From assembly GCA_021798435.1 (NCBI GenBank), contig JAJZGN010000080.1, positions 1-8,489 on the forward strand: a stretch of DNA of 8,489 nucleotides, given 5' to 3'. Source of the stretch: a bacterium. GTDB lineage: Bacteria > Chloroflexota > Dormibacteria > Aeolococcales > Bog-877. The notes under the pieces are model-generated. The model was not told the origin of the DNA. It was given only the letters and a program-made list of their open reading frames with translations, and did not search any database. The position numbers and the translations under genes were made by a program. The number at the start of each line of letters is the position of its first letter. Position 1 is the first letter of the stretch. Below are positions 1 through 6,266 of the stretch, piece after piece.

Positions 1-2
1 GC

Positions 3-230
3 GACCTGGAGATTAGCCGGATGAAGACCAAGATCGGCGAGATCACGATGGAGAACGAGCTGCTGCGGGAGCGGGCCCGCAGGGCGGAGGCCAATCACCC
101 TTTCGTCGTGGCGGAGGCTGAGGCGGTGGCCCAGACCGTCTCCCCCTCCGCAGGACGGAGGTATGGGCTGGCCCGGACCTGCCGGGTGCTGGAGTTGCCA
201 CGCTCCACGGTGTACGCGGCCAAGCAGAGG
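3..230 (+). pseudogene. IS3-family transposase fragment (OrfA end fused to OrfB start), truncated
   Basis: The reading frame is open from the left edge. It shows the C-terminal coiled-coil end of an IS3 OrfA-type protein (LEISRMK, then ITMENELLRERARR at about 28-70) followed directly by an OrfB-like N-terminus (VSPSAGRRYGLARTCRVLEL, then PRSTVY at about 138-219). In this family OrfA carries the helix-turn-helix and leucine zipper, and OrfB carries the DDE integrase domain. Here the family-like sequence stops at about residue 70 counted from the Met at 21. The remaining 28 codons to the stop at 312-314 look unrelated, and that DNA reads better on the minus strand. No DDE catalytic domain is present, so the copy is inactive. 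The element's left part lies outside the window. The family call rests on remembered motifs, not on a search. Confidence 0.75.
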
Positions 231-349
231 TCGTCGAGCCAGCGCAGCGCCTTGAGAATGGCTGCCCGGTCCTTGGCCGTGACGTCCCTGCCGGCGAGGG
301 TCTTCCAGAACTAGGCCGAGAAGTCGGACGAGCGGCCACCGTCCGCCAC
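231..349 (-). pseudogene. RelE/ParE-like toxin remnant (N-terminal part, with internal stop)
   Basis: Reading minus from a possible GTG at 347-349 gives VADGGRSSDFSA, a TAG stop (plus positions 311-313), then FWKTLAGRDV and TAKDRAAILKALRWLDDL. The FW, a loop with T-x-x-D/R, then an amphipathic helix ending in LDDL resembles the start of RelE/ParE-superfamily toxins, which are about 90 residues long. Only about 38 residues remain before the sequence meets the IS3-type fragment at about 230. The start lies 9 nt inside the end of the upstream antitoxin remnant, as is usual for such operons. The antitoxin neighbour makes the toxin reading more likely than the short match alone would. The in-frame stop and the truncation make it non-functional. 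The family assignment is an inference. Confidence 0.45.
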
Positions 350-355
350 CGGGTG

Positions 356-630
356 TCACGACCCGCGGGTCTGCAGCTCTCCCGCGGTCAGCTGCAGAAC
401 TCGTCCCGCCCTGGAGTCCATGTGGGCTCGGGAGAGGAACGCACGGGGCTCCGGCGTGTAGGCCCACGCATCCTCGCGGCCCACCCGGCTGTCGGGCGCA
501 GGATGATCGAAACGCCCTCCACTTCGACCTCGACCTCTGTCTCACCCTCGAGGCCGAGCCCCCGACCCACTTCGACCGGCATGGGCACCCGGCCCGACGC
601 ACAGACAGCGCGCACTCTCGTGGTGGCAGT
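356..630 (-). pseudogene. AbrB/MazE-type (SpoVT-AbrB) antitoxin, frameshifted
   Basis: The minus frame from about 627 reads ATTRVRAVCASGRVPMPVEV followed by GRGLGLEGETEVEVEVEG and VSIILRP. This is the swapped-hairpin AbrB DNA-binding fold: a G-R-V-x-x-P-x-E-V core, then an L-G-L-x-x-G-x-x-x-x-V-E-V strand. At plus 478-486 (ggcccaccc) the frame shifts by one base. The next frame reads EDAWAYTPEPRAFLSRAHMD, then SRAGRVLQLTAGELQTRGS and a TGA at 356-358, which matches the usual C-terminal tail of these antitoxins. Restoring one G in the run repairs the gene. The codon where ATG would be expected (628-630, before GCC ACC ACG) reads ACT, so the start also appears lost; an ATG at 718-720 is in frame but far upstream. 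Such antitoxins neutralise a toxin encoded just downstream and repress their own operon. This copy is dead, unless the shift is a sequencing error. Confidence 0.7.
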
Positions 631-736
631 CGGCCGGGGCGGCGAAGCGGCGAAGGGATCGGCAGCCGACGAGGACGCCTGCCCCAGTGGATGATCCGAG
701 GCGTCGCGACTCCCCTGCATCTGCGCACAACGGTGC

Positions 737-742
737 TAAGAT
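737..742 (+). promoter_or_regulatory. -10 element (TAAGAT) for a leaderless toxin-antitoxin transcript
   Basis: TAAGAT fits the bacterial -10 consensus TANNNT and ends 6 bases before the ATG at 749. Transcription would then begin at or within a base or two of the start codon. No Shine-Dalgarno sequence lies between the box and the ATG, which agrees with leaderless translation, common in actinobacteria. No clear -35 hexamer is visible at the expected distance (about 713-720). Confidence 0.55.
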
Positions 743-748
743 GCCAAT

Positions 749-979
749 ATGTCAAAGACTCGCACCACTCTCACGATCGATGAAGACGTTCTCCGGGCGG
801 TGAGGGTTCGCGCCGCTCGCACGGGACAGGGCGATAGCGCGGTGATCGAGGCCGCCCTCCGGCGAGACCTGGGCCTGGATCTCCTGGACCGGCTTTGGGC
901 GCGCAACAACCTCCCGGAGGGAGAGGCGATGGAACTGGCCGTCGAGGCACAACACCAAACTCGGCGCGCCAAGCGCTGA
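749..979 (+). CDS. Ribbon-helix-helix antitoxin (VapB/CopG-type)
   Basis: A 76-residue protein. Residues 3-10 (KTRTTLTI) form the expected N-terminal beta strand, followed by DEDVLRAVRVRAARTGQGDSA as helix A, turn and the start of helix B, the classic ribbon-helix-helix DNA-binding layout. The tail, about residues 40-76 (LLDRLWARNNLPEGEAMELA), is helical and ends in basic residues. In known VapB-type antitoxins such a tail wraps around the toxin. The protein is expected to bind the PIN toxin encoded 3 nt downstream and to repress their shared promoter. Translation probably starts on a leaderless mRNA. The gene looks intact, unlike the decayed pair on the other strand just to the left. The RHH class is clear from the sequence; the pairing is inferred from gene order. 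Confidence 0.85.
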   Translation: MSKTRTTLTIDEDVLRAVRVRAARTGQGDSAVIEAALRRDLGLDLLDRLWARNNLPEGEAMELAVEAQHQTRRAKR

Positions 980-982
980 ACC

Positions 983-1396
983 GTGCGGGCGGTCCTCGAC
1001 CCCAACGTCATCATCTCGGCCCTGCCGGCACCGACCGGATCGCCGGCGAAGGTATTGCGGGCTGGGTTGGACGGTGTCTATGAGATGGTTGCCTCTTCTC
1101 TTCTCCTGGCCGAGCTGGAGCGGGCTCTGGCCTCCCCCAAGATTCGTCGCCGAATCCCCGCCAGCGATGCAGCAGCGGCGGTCGGGTTGATTGAGCGTCA
1201 AGCTCGGGTGGTTGATGACCCGGACGAGCCGCCGCTCGTTCGATCGCCAGACCCGGGCGACGACTACCTCATCGCCCTGGCGGCCGCGGCCCGCGCCGTC
1301 CTGGTTTCGGGAGACCGCCATCTTCTCGGGCTTGACTCGACCTTGCCGATCCACTCGCCCGCGGCCTTCCTCGCGCGGCTCGGAGAAGGGGCTTGA
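983..1396 (+). CDS. PIN-domain ribonuclease toxin (VapC-like)
   Basis: A 137-residue protein starting at GTG (983), 3 nt after the antitoxin's TGA, so translation is probably coupled; no good ribosome-binding site is visible. It is a single PIN domain. D6 sits in the N-terminal strand (VLDPNVIISAL), E44 in LLLAELERAL, D93/D94 in RSPDPGDDYLIALAA, and D111 in VLVSGDRHLLGL. These are the acidic residues that bind Mg2+ in PIN nucleases, and the length matches PIN-family toxins. Known relatives cut tRNA, rRNA or mRNA and are held inactive by the partner antitoxin; the target here cannot be told from sequence. The spacing and order (antitoxin first) are typical of a type II module. All expected catalytic positions are kept, so it is probably functional. 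Confidence 0.88.
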   Translation: MRAVLDPNVIISALPAPTGSPAKVLRAGLDGVYEMVASSLLLAELERALASPKIRRRIPASDAAAAVGLIERQARVVDDPDEPPLVRSPDPGDDYLIALAAAARAVLVSGDRHLLGLDSTLPIHSPAAFLARLGEGA

Positions 1397-1568
1397 GCCG
1401 GCTCGCATTGCTGACGCTGGACACGTCGCTCCACCTCGGGTCGTCGACTGAAGAGGACCCGGCGGGCATCCATTTGGCAGAACGTTTGCTCGGTTTCGGG
1501 CCGCATAGGCAGATGCTGTGGAGGAGGGGCAGTCGTGTCTGAGTCGCTGTTATGGAGATCGCACCGGC
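1397..1568. other. Intergenic region, no gene recognised
   Basis: It links the PIN toxin and the tRNA-like sequence. A 10-bp perfect palindrome (GAGCCGGCTC) overlaps the toxin stop at 1394-1403 but has no loop and no T tract, so it is not a convincing terminator. No reading frame here shows a recognisable family. Confidence 0.4.
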
Positions 1569-1644
1569 GCGATGTCGGCCGCATGGGGAGAGCGTCGGCT
1601 ACCTGAGCAGAAGGTCGCGGGTTCGAGACCCGTCTCCCGCTCCA
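1569..1644 (+). pseudogene. Degenerate tRNA-Gly-like sequence (tRNA pseudogene or attachment-site remnant)
   Basis: The 3' part is strongly tRNA-like: T stem GCGGG (1617-1621) with CCCGT (1629-1633) around the loop TTCGAGA, acceptor strand CTCCCGC (1634-1640), discriminator T (1641) and an encoded CCA (1642-1644). The variable loop AGGTC and the anticodon arm (stem 1595-1599 with 1607-1611) are in register, giving 76 nt in all. The ending CCCGC-T-CCA is typical of bacterial tRNA-Gly. The rest is broken. The anticodon loop reads TACCTGA, with A instead of the invariant T33 and CCT where tRNA-Gly would have CCC. The anticodon stem has a G-A mismatch. The D stem keeps only two pairs. The 5' acceptor strand (GCGATGT) pairs at its first three bases but mostly not beyond. 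A working tRNA is unlikely. A worn pseudogene, or the 3' tRNA piece left by an integrating element, fits better. Confidence 0.6.
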
Positions 1645-1689
1645 CGCGATCAGATAGGGGCGATATCGGGACCTTCGCGGCCTGGGACC

Positions 1690-1893
1690 GCCGGCCGGGA
1701 GTGCCGGTAGCGGGTGGCCCGGGCCCGGCCCACCGCCTGGCAGGCACGCCTGGTGCCCACCAGCGGCGCCAGCTCGGCGGCGGCGCTGTCCACCGCCAGG
1801 GCCGCTCGCTCTCCGCGCTCTCGGCTGCGAGCCCCTCCAAGAGCGGGGAGAGCTTTGACGGGATCTCGATCTCGCTGCTGGCCGTGTCCAGCC
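1690..1893 (-). mobile_element. IS3-type transposase remnant (OrfA end and OrfB start)
   Basis: On the minus strand, one frame (about 1893-1794) reads LDTASSEIEIPSKLSPLLEG, then LAAESAESER. This resembles the C-terminal helix of IS3-type OrfA proteins (a KLxALLExLxxESA pattern). The -1 frame then picks up from a GTG at 1791-1793: VDSAAAELAPLVGTRRACQA, then VGRARATRYRHSR. This is like the N-terminal helix-turn-helix of the matching OrfB. The -1 offset between the two is the normal arrangement for IS3 elements. Similarity ends near 1690, with no DDE domain, and upstream OrfA is not recognisable. It differs in sequence from the IS3-type fragment at 3-230, so it comes from a second element. The call is by motif memory only. 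Confidence 0.55.
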
Positions 1894-1895
1894 CC

Positions 1896-2129
1896 AACTC
1901 CCGCCCACCCACGCTCCGAGCTTGGCTGTGGTCATCACTGTCATCGTGGGTGTCCTCCGGCTCCGCCCCGCAGTGGGTGATCACCGGGACATCATTCGCT
2001 CACCCAAGGTTGACTTGTATTGGCCCGGCCGGCCAGTCCATTTCCGCCGCGGCCTCGGCGGCCCTCCCCCTCACCCCCCTCAACACCTGGTCGGTGGATT
2101 GAGGCTTGGCGTGACCCGCCGCTCCATTG
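1896..2129. other. Intergenic region upstream of the transport operon, no gene recognised
   Basis: No reading frame here has recognisable family sequence or a good start signal. A TTGACT hexamer at 2010-2015 resembles a -35 box, but no acceptable -10 hexamer lies 16-19 bases downstream (the DNA there is CCAGTCCATT). A promoter for the operon is expected somewhere between here and 2229 but could not be placed with confidence. Confidence 0.35.
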
Positions 2130-2134
2130 TTCCC

Positions 2135-2155
2135 GGGGGGCCATAACCCCCTTTT
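2135..2155 (+). terminator. Hairpin with T4 tail upstream of the transport operon (terminator or attenuator)
   Basis: GGGGG (2136-2140), loop CCATAA (2141-2146), CCCCC (2147-2151), then TTTT (2152-2155). The stem is short (5 bp) but all G-C, and the T tract follows directly, as in an intrinsic terminator read on the plus strand. No plus-strand gene ends just before it, so it would either end read-through from the left or act inside the leader of the operon that starts at 2230. On the minus strand it lacks a T tract. Confidence 0.45.
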
Positions 2156-2229
2156 AACCGCCCGCCCAAGATGCTGGTGTCCCCCGCCCCGTGGCAGGAG
2201 ACATTCGCAAGTTTTGCAGGGAGAGCAGC

Positions 2230-3282
2230 ATGAGCAGGGCGCTTCGTCGGGCGACAAAGCGGAGATCGGCGCTGATGGGCGCTGCGCTGATGGCGATCGC
2301 GATCGCAGGCTGCGGGACAACCTCCAAACCCGTTTCCAGCAAGAAGGTCCCGCTCATCGTGTATGCGGCCGAGGGGTACGACGCCAACACAGTGGCCGCC
2401 TTCCAGAAGAAGACGGGAATCCCCACCCGCCTTCTGGACGACTCCACCGGGCCCTTGCTGGCCAGGATCCAGGCTGAGATCAACAACCCGCAGTGGGGAC
2501 TCCTCTGGGTCGACGGCGACGAGGCGTTCGCCGCGCTCGATAGGCAGGGCTACCTGGTGCGCGGGTTCGAGCCGAACGTCAACTGGACCGCGGCCGCCCT
2601 CAAGGTGCTGCCATCCGACCACAGCTACATCCCGACCGGGTTCACCGCGATGCCCGCCGTCGTCTACAACTCCCAGGTGGTGACCCAGCCACCCACCTCC
2701 TGGTCGGACCTGCTCCAGCCCCAGTGGAACGGCGCCGTGGGGATGAACAACCCGGCCGTCTCCGGCCCCACCTATCCCTTCGTGGCCGGGATGATGCAGC
2801 ATCTGGGCGGGGTCAGCAAGGGGGAGACCTACTTCCAGCAGCTGAAGGCCAACGGCCTCAAGATCTTCGACACCAACGGGGTGACCCTCACCGCCCTGAC
2901 CCAGGGGCAGATCAAACTGGCCCTGGTCCAGAACTCGGCCGGGATCGGGGCGGCCTACCAGGATCCCAACCTCAAGGTGGCGTACCTCAGCCCCGTGACC
3001 CTGCTCCCGTCGGTGATCGGGATCGACCGGAAGGTCTCCCACCAGGAGCAGCTCGAAGCGGAGGAGTTCGTCAACTACGTCTTCTCGTCGGCCGGCCAGC
3101 ACCAGCGCCTGATCGGCGACCCCCACGGTGACTCGCTCTTCTGGCCGGTGGTGAAGGGATACCCGCAGTCCCCGCTGGTGCCCTCGTTCTCGTCGGTCCC
3201 GTACCAGATCCTCAACGCCTACACCTGGGGCCCGCGGGAGTCCTCCATCGACCAGTGGTTCACCGCCAACATCGTCTCCTGA
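2230..3282 (+). CDS. ABC transporter substrate-binding lipoprotein (FbpA/PhnS-like class)
   Basis: A 350-residue lipoprotein. The ATG at 2230 was chosen because GGGAG (2219-2223) precedes it by 6 nt and it gives a clean signal peptide: basic RRATKRR (6-12), a hydrophobic stretch (14-26) and the lipobox AIAGC with Cys28 as the lipidation site. The mature part starts its first strand at PLIVYAAEGYD (41-51). YIPTGFTAMPAVVYNSQVV (133-151), PPTSWSDLLQPQWNGAVGM (154-172) and FVNYVFSSAGQ (280-290) are the hinge and lobe motifs of the type 2 binding proteins that serve Fe3+, 2-aminoethylphosphonate, thiamine and polyamine importers. The paired tyrosines that bind iron in FbpA are not seen: the stretch where they would be expected reads NSAGIGAAYQD (235-245), with one Tyr. 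It should capture substrate at the outer face of the membrane and deliver it to the permease encoded 6 nt downstream. The family is well supported; the substrate is open. Confidence 0.88.
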   Translation: MSRALRRATKRRSALMGAALMAIAIAGCGTTSKPVSSKKVPLIVYAAEGYDANTVAAFQKKTGIPTRLLDDSTGPLLARIQAEINNPQWGLLWVDGDEAFAALDRQGYLVRGFEPNVNWTAAALKVLPSDHSYIPTGFTAMPAVVYNSQVVTQPPTSWSDLLQPQWNGAVGMNNPAVSGPTYPFVAGMMQHLGGVSKGETYFQQLKANGLKIFDTNGVTLTALTQGQIKLALVQNSAGIGAAYQDPNLKVAYLSPVTLLPSVIGIDRKVSHQEQLEAEEFVNYVFSSAGQHQRLIGDPHGDSLFWPVVKGYPQSPLVPSFSSVPYQILNAYTWGPRESSIDQWFTANIVS

Positions 3283-3288
3283 GAGCTG

Positions 3289-5058
3289 GTGACCGCGACC
3301 GCCAGGTGGCGTCGACTCACCCGCATAAGCTGGGGGCTGCCGACCGCAGCCCCCAGCCTTGTGGTCGGGGTGTTACTCCTCGTGACCCTCGTGCTCCCGA
3401 TCGGGATGTTCCTGTTGATGGCGTTCTCGCCCCGCCTGTTCTCCCAGGGGCCGGCCTGGTTGACCATCTCCAGCTTCGCCGCCGCGGTGCACGGCGGCGT
3501 GCTCCTGGGGTTGGTCAACTCCATCGTGGTGAGCTCGATCGCAGCGCTCGGCGCGCTGTTGATTGGCCTGCTCCTAGCCTGGTTCACCCATCGATCCAAT
3601 CTCTTCGGCCGGCGGCTCTGGCCGTTCCTAATGTGGGCCGTACTGATGGCTCCCTCCTACCTCGTCTCCCTGGGCTGGGAGCAACTCCTCATCAGCCACG
3701 GTGCCTTTTGGGACCTGGGATTCAGGGTCCCCTGGCTGACCTCGCTCTTCTTTGGTCCCGTGGGGGTGGTGTTCGTCTACATCCTGAAGGGGGTTCCGTT
3801 CGCCTACCTCACCACCTCCCTGGCGATGGCCGCCCTGGGCGGAGAGTTCGACGATGCCGCCCGGATCCACGGCGCCGGCCGGTGGGGGGTCTGGCGGGTT
3901 TTGCTGCCAATGATTGCTCCGGCCGTCTGGTCGGCCCTGGCCCTAGTGTTCGCAGAGACGATCAGCGACTTCGGGGTCGCATACACCCTTGCCGCCAGCA
4001 GCAAGTTCCAGCTCGCCACCTACACTCTCTTCGGTGCTGTCGACAACTTCCCCAGCCAGTTCCCGATCGCGGCCGCGGTGGGCTGGATGCTGATCGCCGC
4101 GGTGGGCGGGGCACTCTTTCTTCAGGCCCGGGCGCTGAGGGGCCGCGTCTACGGTGCCCTCAGCGGGCGCACCCGCCAGCCGGTGCGGGTCGCGCTGGGC
4201 AAGCGGGGTCAGCTCGCCGGTCTGGCCGTGGTCGGGACGTACTTCGGCCTGGCCCTCGGGGTGCCGACCATCGGGGCGGTGGTGGCATCGCTGCTCAAGC
4301 CCTCCAGCAGCGGGTTTGGAGTGGGCGGGCTCACGCTCCGGTACTACCAGGGTCTCGGCCAGCTGGGACAGTACCAAGGGCTCGGCGAGTCCGGGACGCT
4401 CTCGTCGTCCATGGCGTACTCCGCTGAGCTGGCCGTGGCGGTGGCGACCCTGGTGGCGCTCACGGCGGTCCCCCTGGCGATCTACCTCACCCGCAGCCGT
4501 GGTGGCATGACCGCCAGGCTTGTCGACCTGCTGCTCCTGGCGACAGTCGCTCTCCCCGGCATCGTTCTGGGGGCGGGGTACATCTTCGCCTACAACCTGC
4601 CCCTCGTCAATCAGATCGGGATCCGCCTCTACGGCACCTCCCCACTCCTCGCGATGGCCTACTTCGCGGGTGCGCTGCCGACCGCCACCAGGGTTCTGGT
4701 GGGCCCCGTGGCTCAGGTGGACCGCTCGCCGGTCCAGGCGGCTCGGGTCCACGGGTCCTCGCAGATCGGCGCCGTCCGGGACGCCCTGGTCCCGGTGGTG
4801 AGCCGCAGCCTGCTTTGGGCGTGGATCCTCACCTTCACCGGGGTCTTGTTTGAGCTGCCGGTCTCCCAACTTCTCTACCCACCGGGCTCGCCCACGCTGT
4901 CGGTGTCCCTGACCCATGCACTGGCCGCAAACTCCTACGGGCCCGGGACCGCGATGACTGTGGCGTCGGTGGTCTTCGCCCTGGTCGTGGTGGGGGTGGT
5001 CCTCGGAGCCTACCGCCTGCTCACGCCGCGCGGGTGGCGCCAGGTGGGGGCGCAGTGA
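3289..5058 (+). CDS. ABC transporter permease, double-length FbpB-like
   Basis: A 589-residue membrane protein with a GTG start 6 nt after the binding protein's stop and GAGAG (3281-3285) as a weak ribosome-binding site. It holds two permease halves in one chain, each with about six predicted membrane segments; clear ones include residues 22-46, 72-98, 212-228, 258-278, 310-334, 380-400, 411-434 and 555-577. Each half carries an EAA-type coupling loop that docks on the ATPase: EFDDAARIHGAGRWGVWRVL (186-205) and VDRSPVQAARVHGSSQIGAV (477-496). Fused two-domain permeases of this size are typical of FbpB-type ferric importers and of some related phosphonate and thiamine systems (ThiP). One chain thus supplies the whole channel. 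Its stop overlaps the start of the ATPase by one base (TGATG). The family is secure; the substrate is not. Confidence 0.92.
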   Translation: MTATARWRRLTRISWGLPTAAPSLVVGVLLLVTLVLPIGMFLLMAFSPRLFSQGPAWLTISSFAAAVHGGVLLGLVNSIVVSSIAALGALLIGLLLAWFTHRSNLFGRRLWPFLMWAVLMAPSYLVSLGWEQLLISHGAFWDLGFRVPWLTSLFFGPVGVVFVYILKGVPFAYLTTSLAMAALGGEFDDAARIHGAGRWGVWRVLLPMIAPAVWSALALVFAETISDFGVAYTLAASSKFQLATYTLFGAVDNFPSQFPIAAAVGWMLIAAVGGALFLQARALRGRVYGALSGRTRQPVRVALGKRGQLAGLAVVGTYFGLALGVPTIGAVVASLLKPSSSGFGVGGLTLRYYQGLGQLGQYQGLGESGTLSSSMAYSAELAVAVATLVALTAVPLAIYLTRSRGGMTARLVDLLLLATVALPGIVLGAGYIFAYNLPLVNQIGIRLYGTSPLLAMAYFAGALPTATRVLVGPVAQVDRSPVQAARVHGSSQIGAVRDALVPVVSRSLLWAWILTFTGVLFELPVSQLLYPPGSPTLSVSLTHALAANSYGPGTAMTVASVVFALVVVGVVLGAYRLLTPRGWRQVGAQ

Positions 5059-6266
5059 TGACAGTCCCCGAGGCGGGGGGCGGGCACGCCCATGAGCTGG
5101 CCCTGGCCGCGACCGGCCTGACCAAGTCCTACCAGGAGACGCGCGTCCTGGACGGGATCGACTTGCTGGTGTCGCCCGGCACCTTCCTCGTCCTCTTGGG
5201 CCCATCGGGGTCCGGCAAGACGACGCTTCTGCGCTGCATCGCCGGCACGGAGCGGCTGAACACGGGGACCTTGTACATCGCGGGCCAGGAGGTCGCCGGT
5301 CCGCGTACCCACCTGCCTCCGGAGCGACGCCACCTCTCCATGGTCTTCCAGGACTACGCCCTCTGGCCACACATGACTGCGGCGGAGAACGTGGCCTTCG
5401 CCCTTCGTCGACTCGCCGTCAGGGGGGCGGAGCGCCGCAGCCGTTCGGTGCAAATGCTGGAGCGGGTGGGCATCTCCTCCTTGGCCGACCAGTACCCGGG
5501 CAGGCTCTCCGGCGGGCAGCAGCAGCGGGTGGCTCTGGCGCGGGCGCTAGTGGCCGAGTCGCCGATGCTCCTCTGCGACGAGCCGCTCTCTAATCTGGAC
5601 GCCCACCTCCGGGAGCAGTTGCGAGTCGAGATCGCCACCCTGACCCGGGACAGCGGGACCACCGTCGTCTACATAACCCACGATCAGCAGGAGGCCTTCT
5701 CGCTCGCCGACCAGCTGGCGGTCATCCACCAGGGCCGGATCCTGCAGATCGGGCCGCCGGAGCAGGTCTATCGCCGGCCAGCCAATCCGTTCGTGGCCCA
5801 GTTCACCGGTCTGGCCGGTGCCCTGACGGCGAAGGTGGTTGGTCGCAGCGGGCCAGAGCGGGTGAGGGTCCGTTGCGGAGACGTGGAGATGGAGGCCACC
5901 GCCATGGGCGAGCCCTGGCCCGGGGAAGGAGCACAGCTGCTACTGCGGGCCGACGCCCTCTCACTCGGACCAAGCCAGTCGGGGGCGCTCCGCGGAGTGG
6001 TGCGGGACGCCTCGTTCCGCTCAGGTGCGTACGATCATGTGGTGGATCTGGCCCAGGGTTCGCGGCTGACCGGGGTCCGGTCGATCTCCCGGGCGCCGCG
6101 GGGCTCGAACGTGGCGGTGGTGATCGATCCGGTTGGATGCCTTGCCTTCCCCGACCTGGGTGCCGTGGAGTTAGCGGATCCAGCCAGCCCCGACCTCCGC
6201 GGCGCGAGCCAGGGCGTGGCGGCCTGGCCCACCGACGGGGCCGAGCCGGTGGGTTCGCCAGCTTGA
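5058..6266 (+). CDS. ABC transporter ATP-binding protein, FbpC/PotA-like with TOBE-type C-terminus
   Basis: A 402-residue cytoplasmic ATPase. The ATG at 5058 overlaps the permease stop (TGATG); an in-frame GTG at 5034 is rejected because it would add eight residues inside the permease. Walker A GPSGSGKT (48-55), Q-loop VFQDYALWPHM with Q98, signature LSGGQQQRVALARAL (150-164), Walker B MLLCDEP (170-176), D-loop SNLD (178-181) and switch His208 in YITHDQQEAF are all intact. The nucleotide-binding domain ends near residue 250. The remaining 150 residues contain a transport-associated OB (TOBE)-like region (for example GEGAQLLLRADAL), as in FbpC, PotA and MalK relatives, where it often has a regulatory part. 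Two copies should power import through the fused permease. The last bases overlap the TTG start of the next gene by 3 nt (TTGA). Confidence 0.93.
   Translation: MTVPEAGGGHAHELALAATGLTKSYQETRVLDGIDLLVSPGTFLVLLGPSGSGKTTLLRCIAGTERLNTGTLYIAGQEVAGPRTHLPPERRHLSMVFQDYALWPHMTAAENVAFALRRLAVRGAERRSRSVQMLERVGISSLADQYPGRLSGGQQQRVALARALVAESPMLLCDEPLSNLDAHLREQLRVEIATLTRDSGTTVVYITHDQQEAFSLADQLAVIHQGRILQIGPPEQVYRRPANPFVAQFTGLAGALTAKVVGRSGPERVRVRCGDVEMEATAMGEPWPGEGAQLLLRADALSLGPSQSGALRGVVRDASFRSGAYDHVVDLAQGSRLTGVRSISRAPRGSNVAVVIDPVGCLAFPDLGAVELADPASPDLRGASQGVAAWPTDGAEPVGSPA

Noticed and set aside
752..1408. Minus-strand 218-residue frame
   Set aside because: It is antisense to the antitoxin and PIN toxin genes, which have clear motifs; it has none.
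1264..1984. Two overlapping minus-strand frames of 226 and 144 residues with the phrases VSNPRPSA and RETGLEPATF
   Set aside because: These phrases are the well-known false translations of tRNA genes read in antisense. They fall exactly on the tRNA-like sequence at 1569-1644, and the rest of the frames crosses the toxin gene and the IS remnant.
2207..2217. Short inverted repeat GCAA-GTT-TTGC before the operon start, considered as a Fur/DtxR-type operator
   Set aside because: Only 4 bp per arm and no match to a known iron-box consensus.
2191..2229. Upstream GTG start for the substrate-binding protein
   Set aside because: It would place 13 residues before the signal peptide. The ATG at 2230 has a good ribosome-binding site and gives a standard lipoprotein leader.
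2080..3126. Minus-strand 348-residue frame
   Set aside because: It mirrors the substrate-binding protein gene. Long antisense frames are expected in high-GC DNA, and this one shows no family motif.
3255..4427. Plus-strand 390-residue frame
   Set aside because: It is an out-of-frame shadow of the permease, with Arg/Pro/Gly-rich composition and no membrane segments.
3943..5370. Minus-strand 475-residue frame
   Set aside because: It is antisense to the permease and ATPase genes, and its composition (Arg, Gly, His) is typical of a shadow frame.
5873..6262. Long N-terminal extension of the seven-helix protein
   Set aside because: This part overlaps the ATPase gene out of frame and is Arg/Gly-rich. 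The hydrophobic protein begins at the TTG at 6263.
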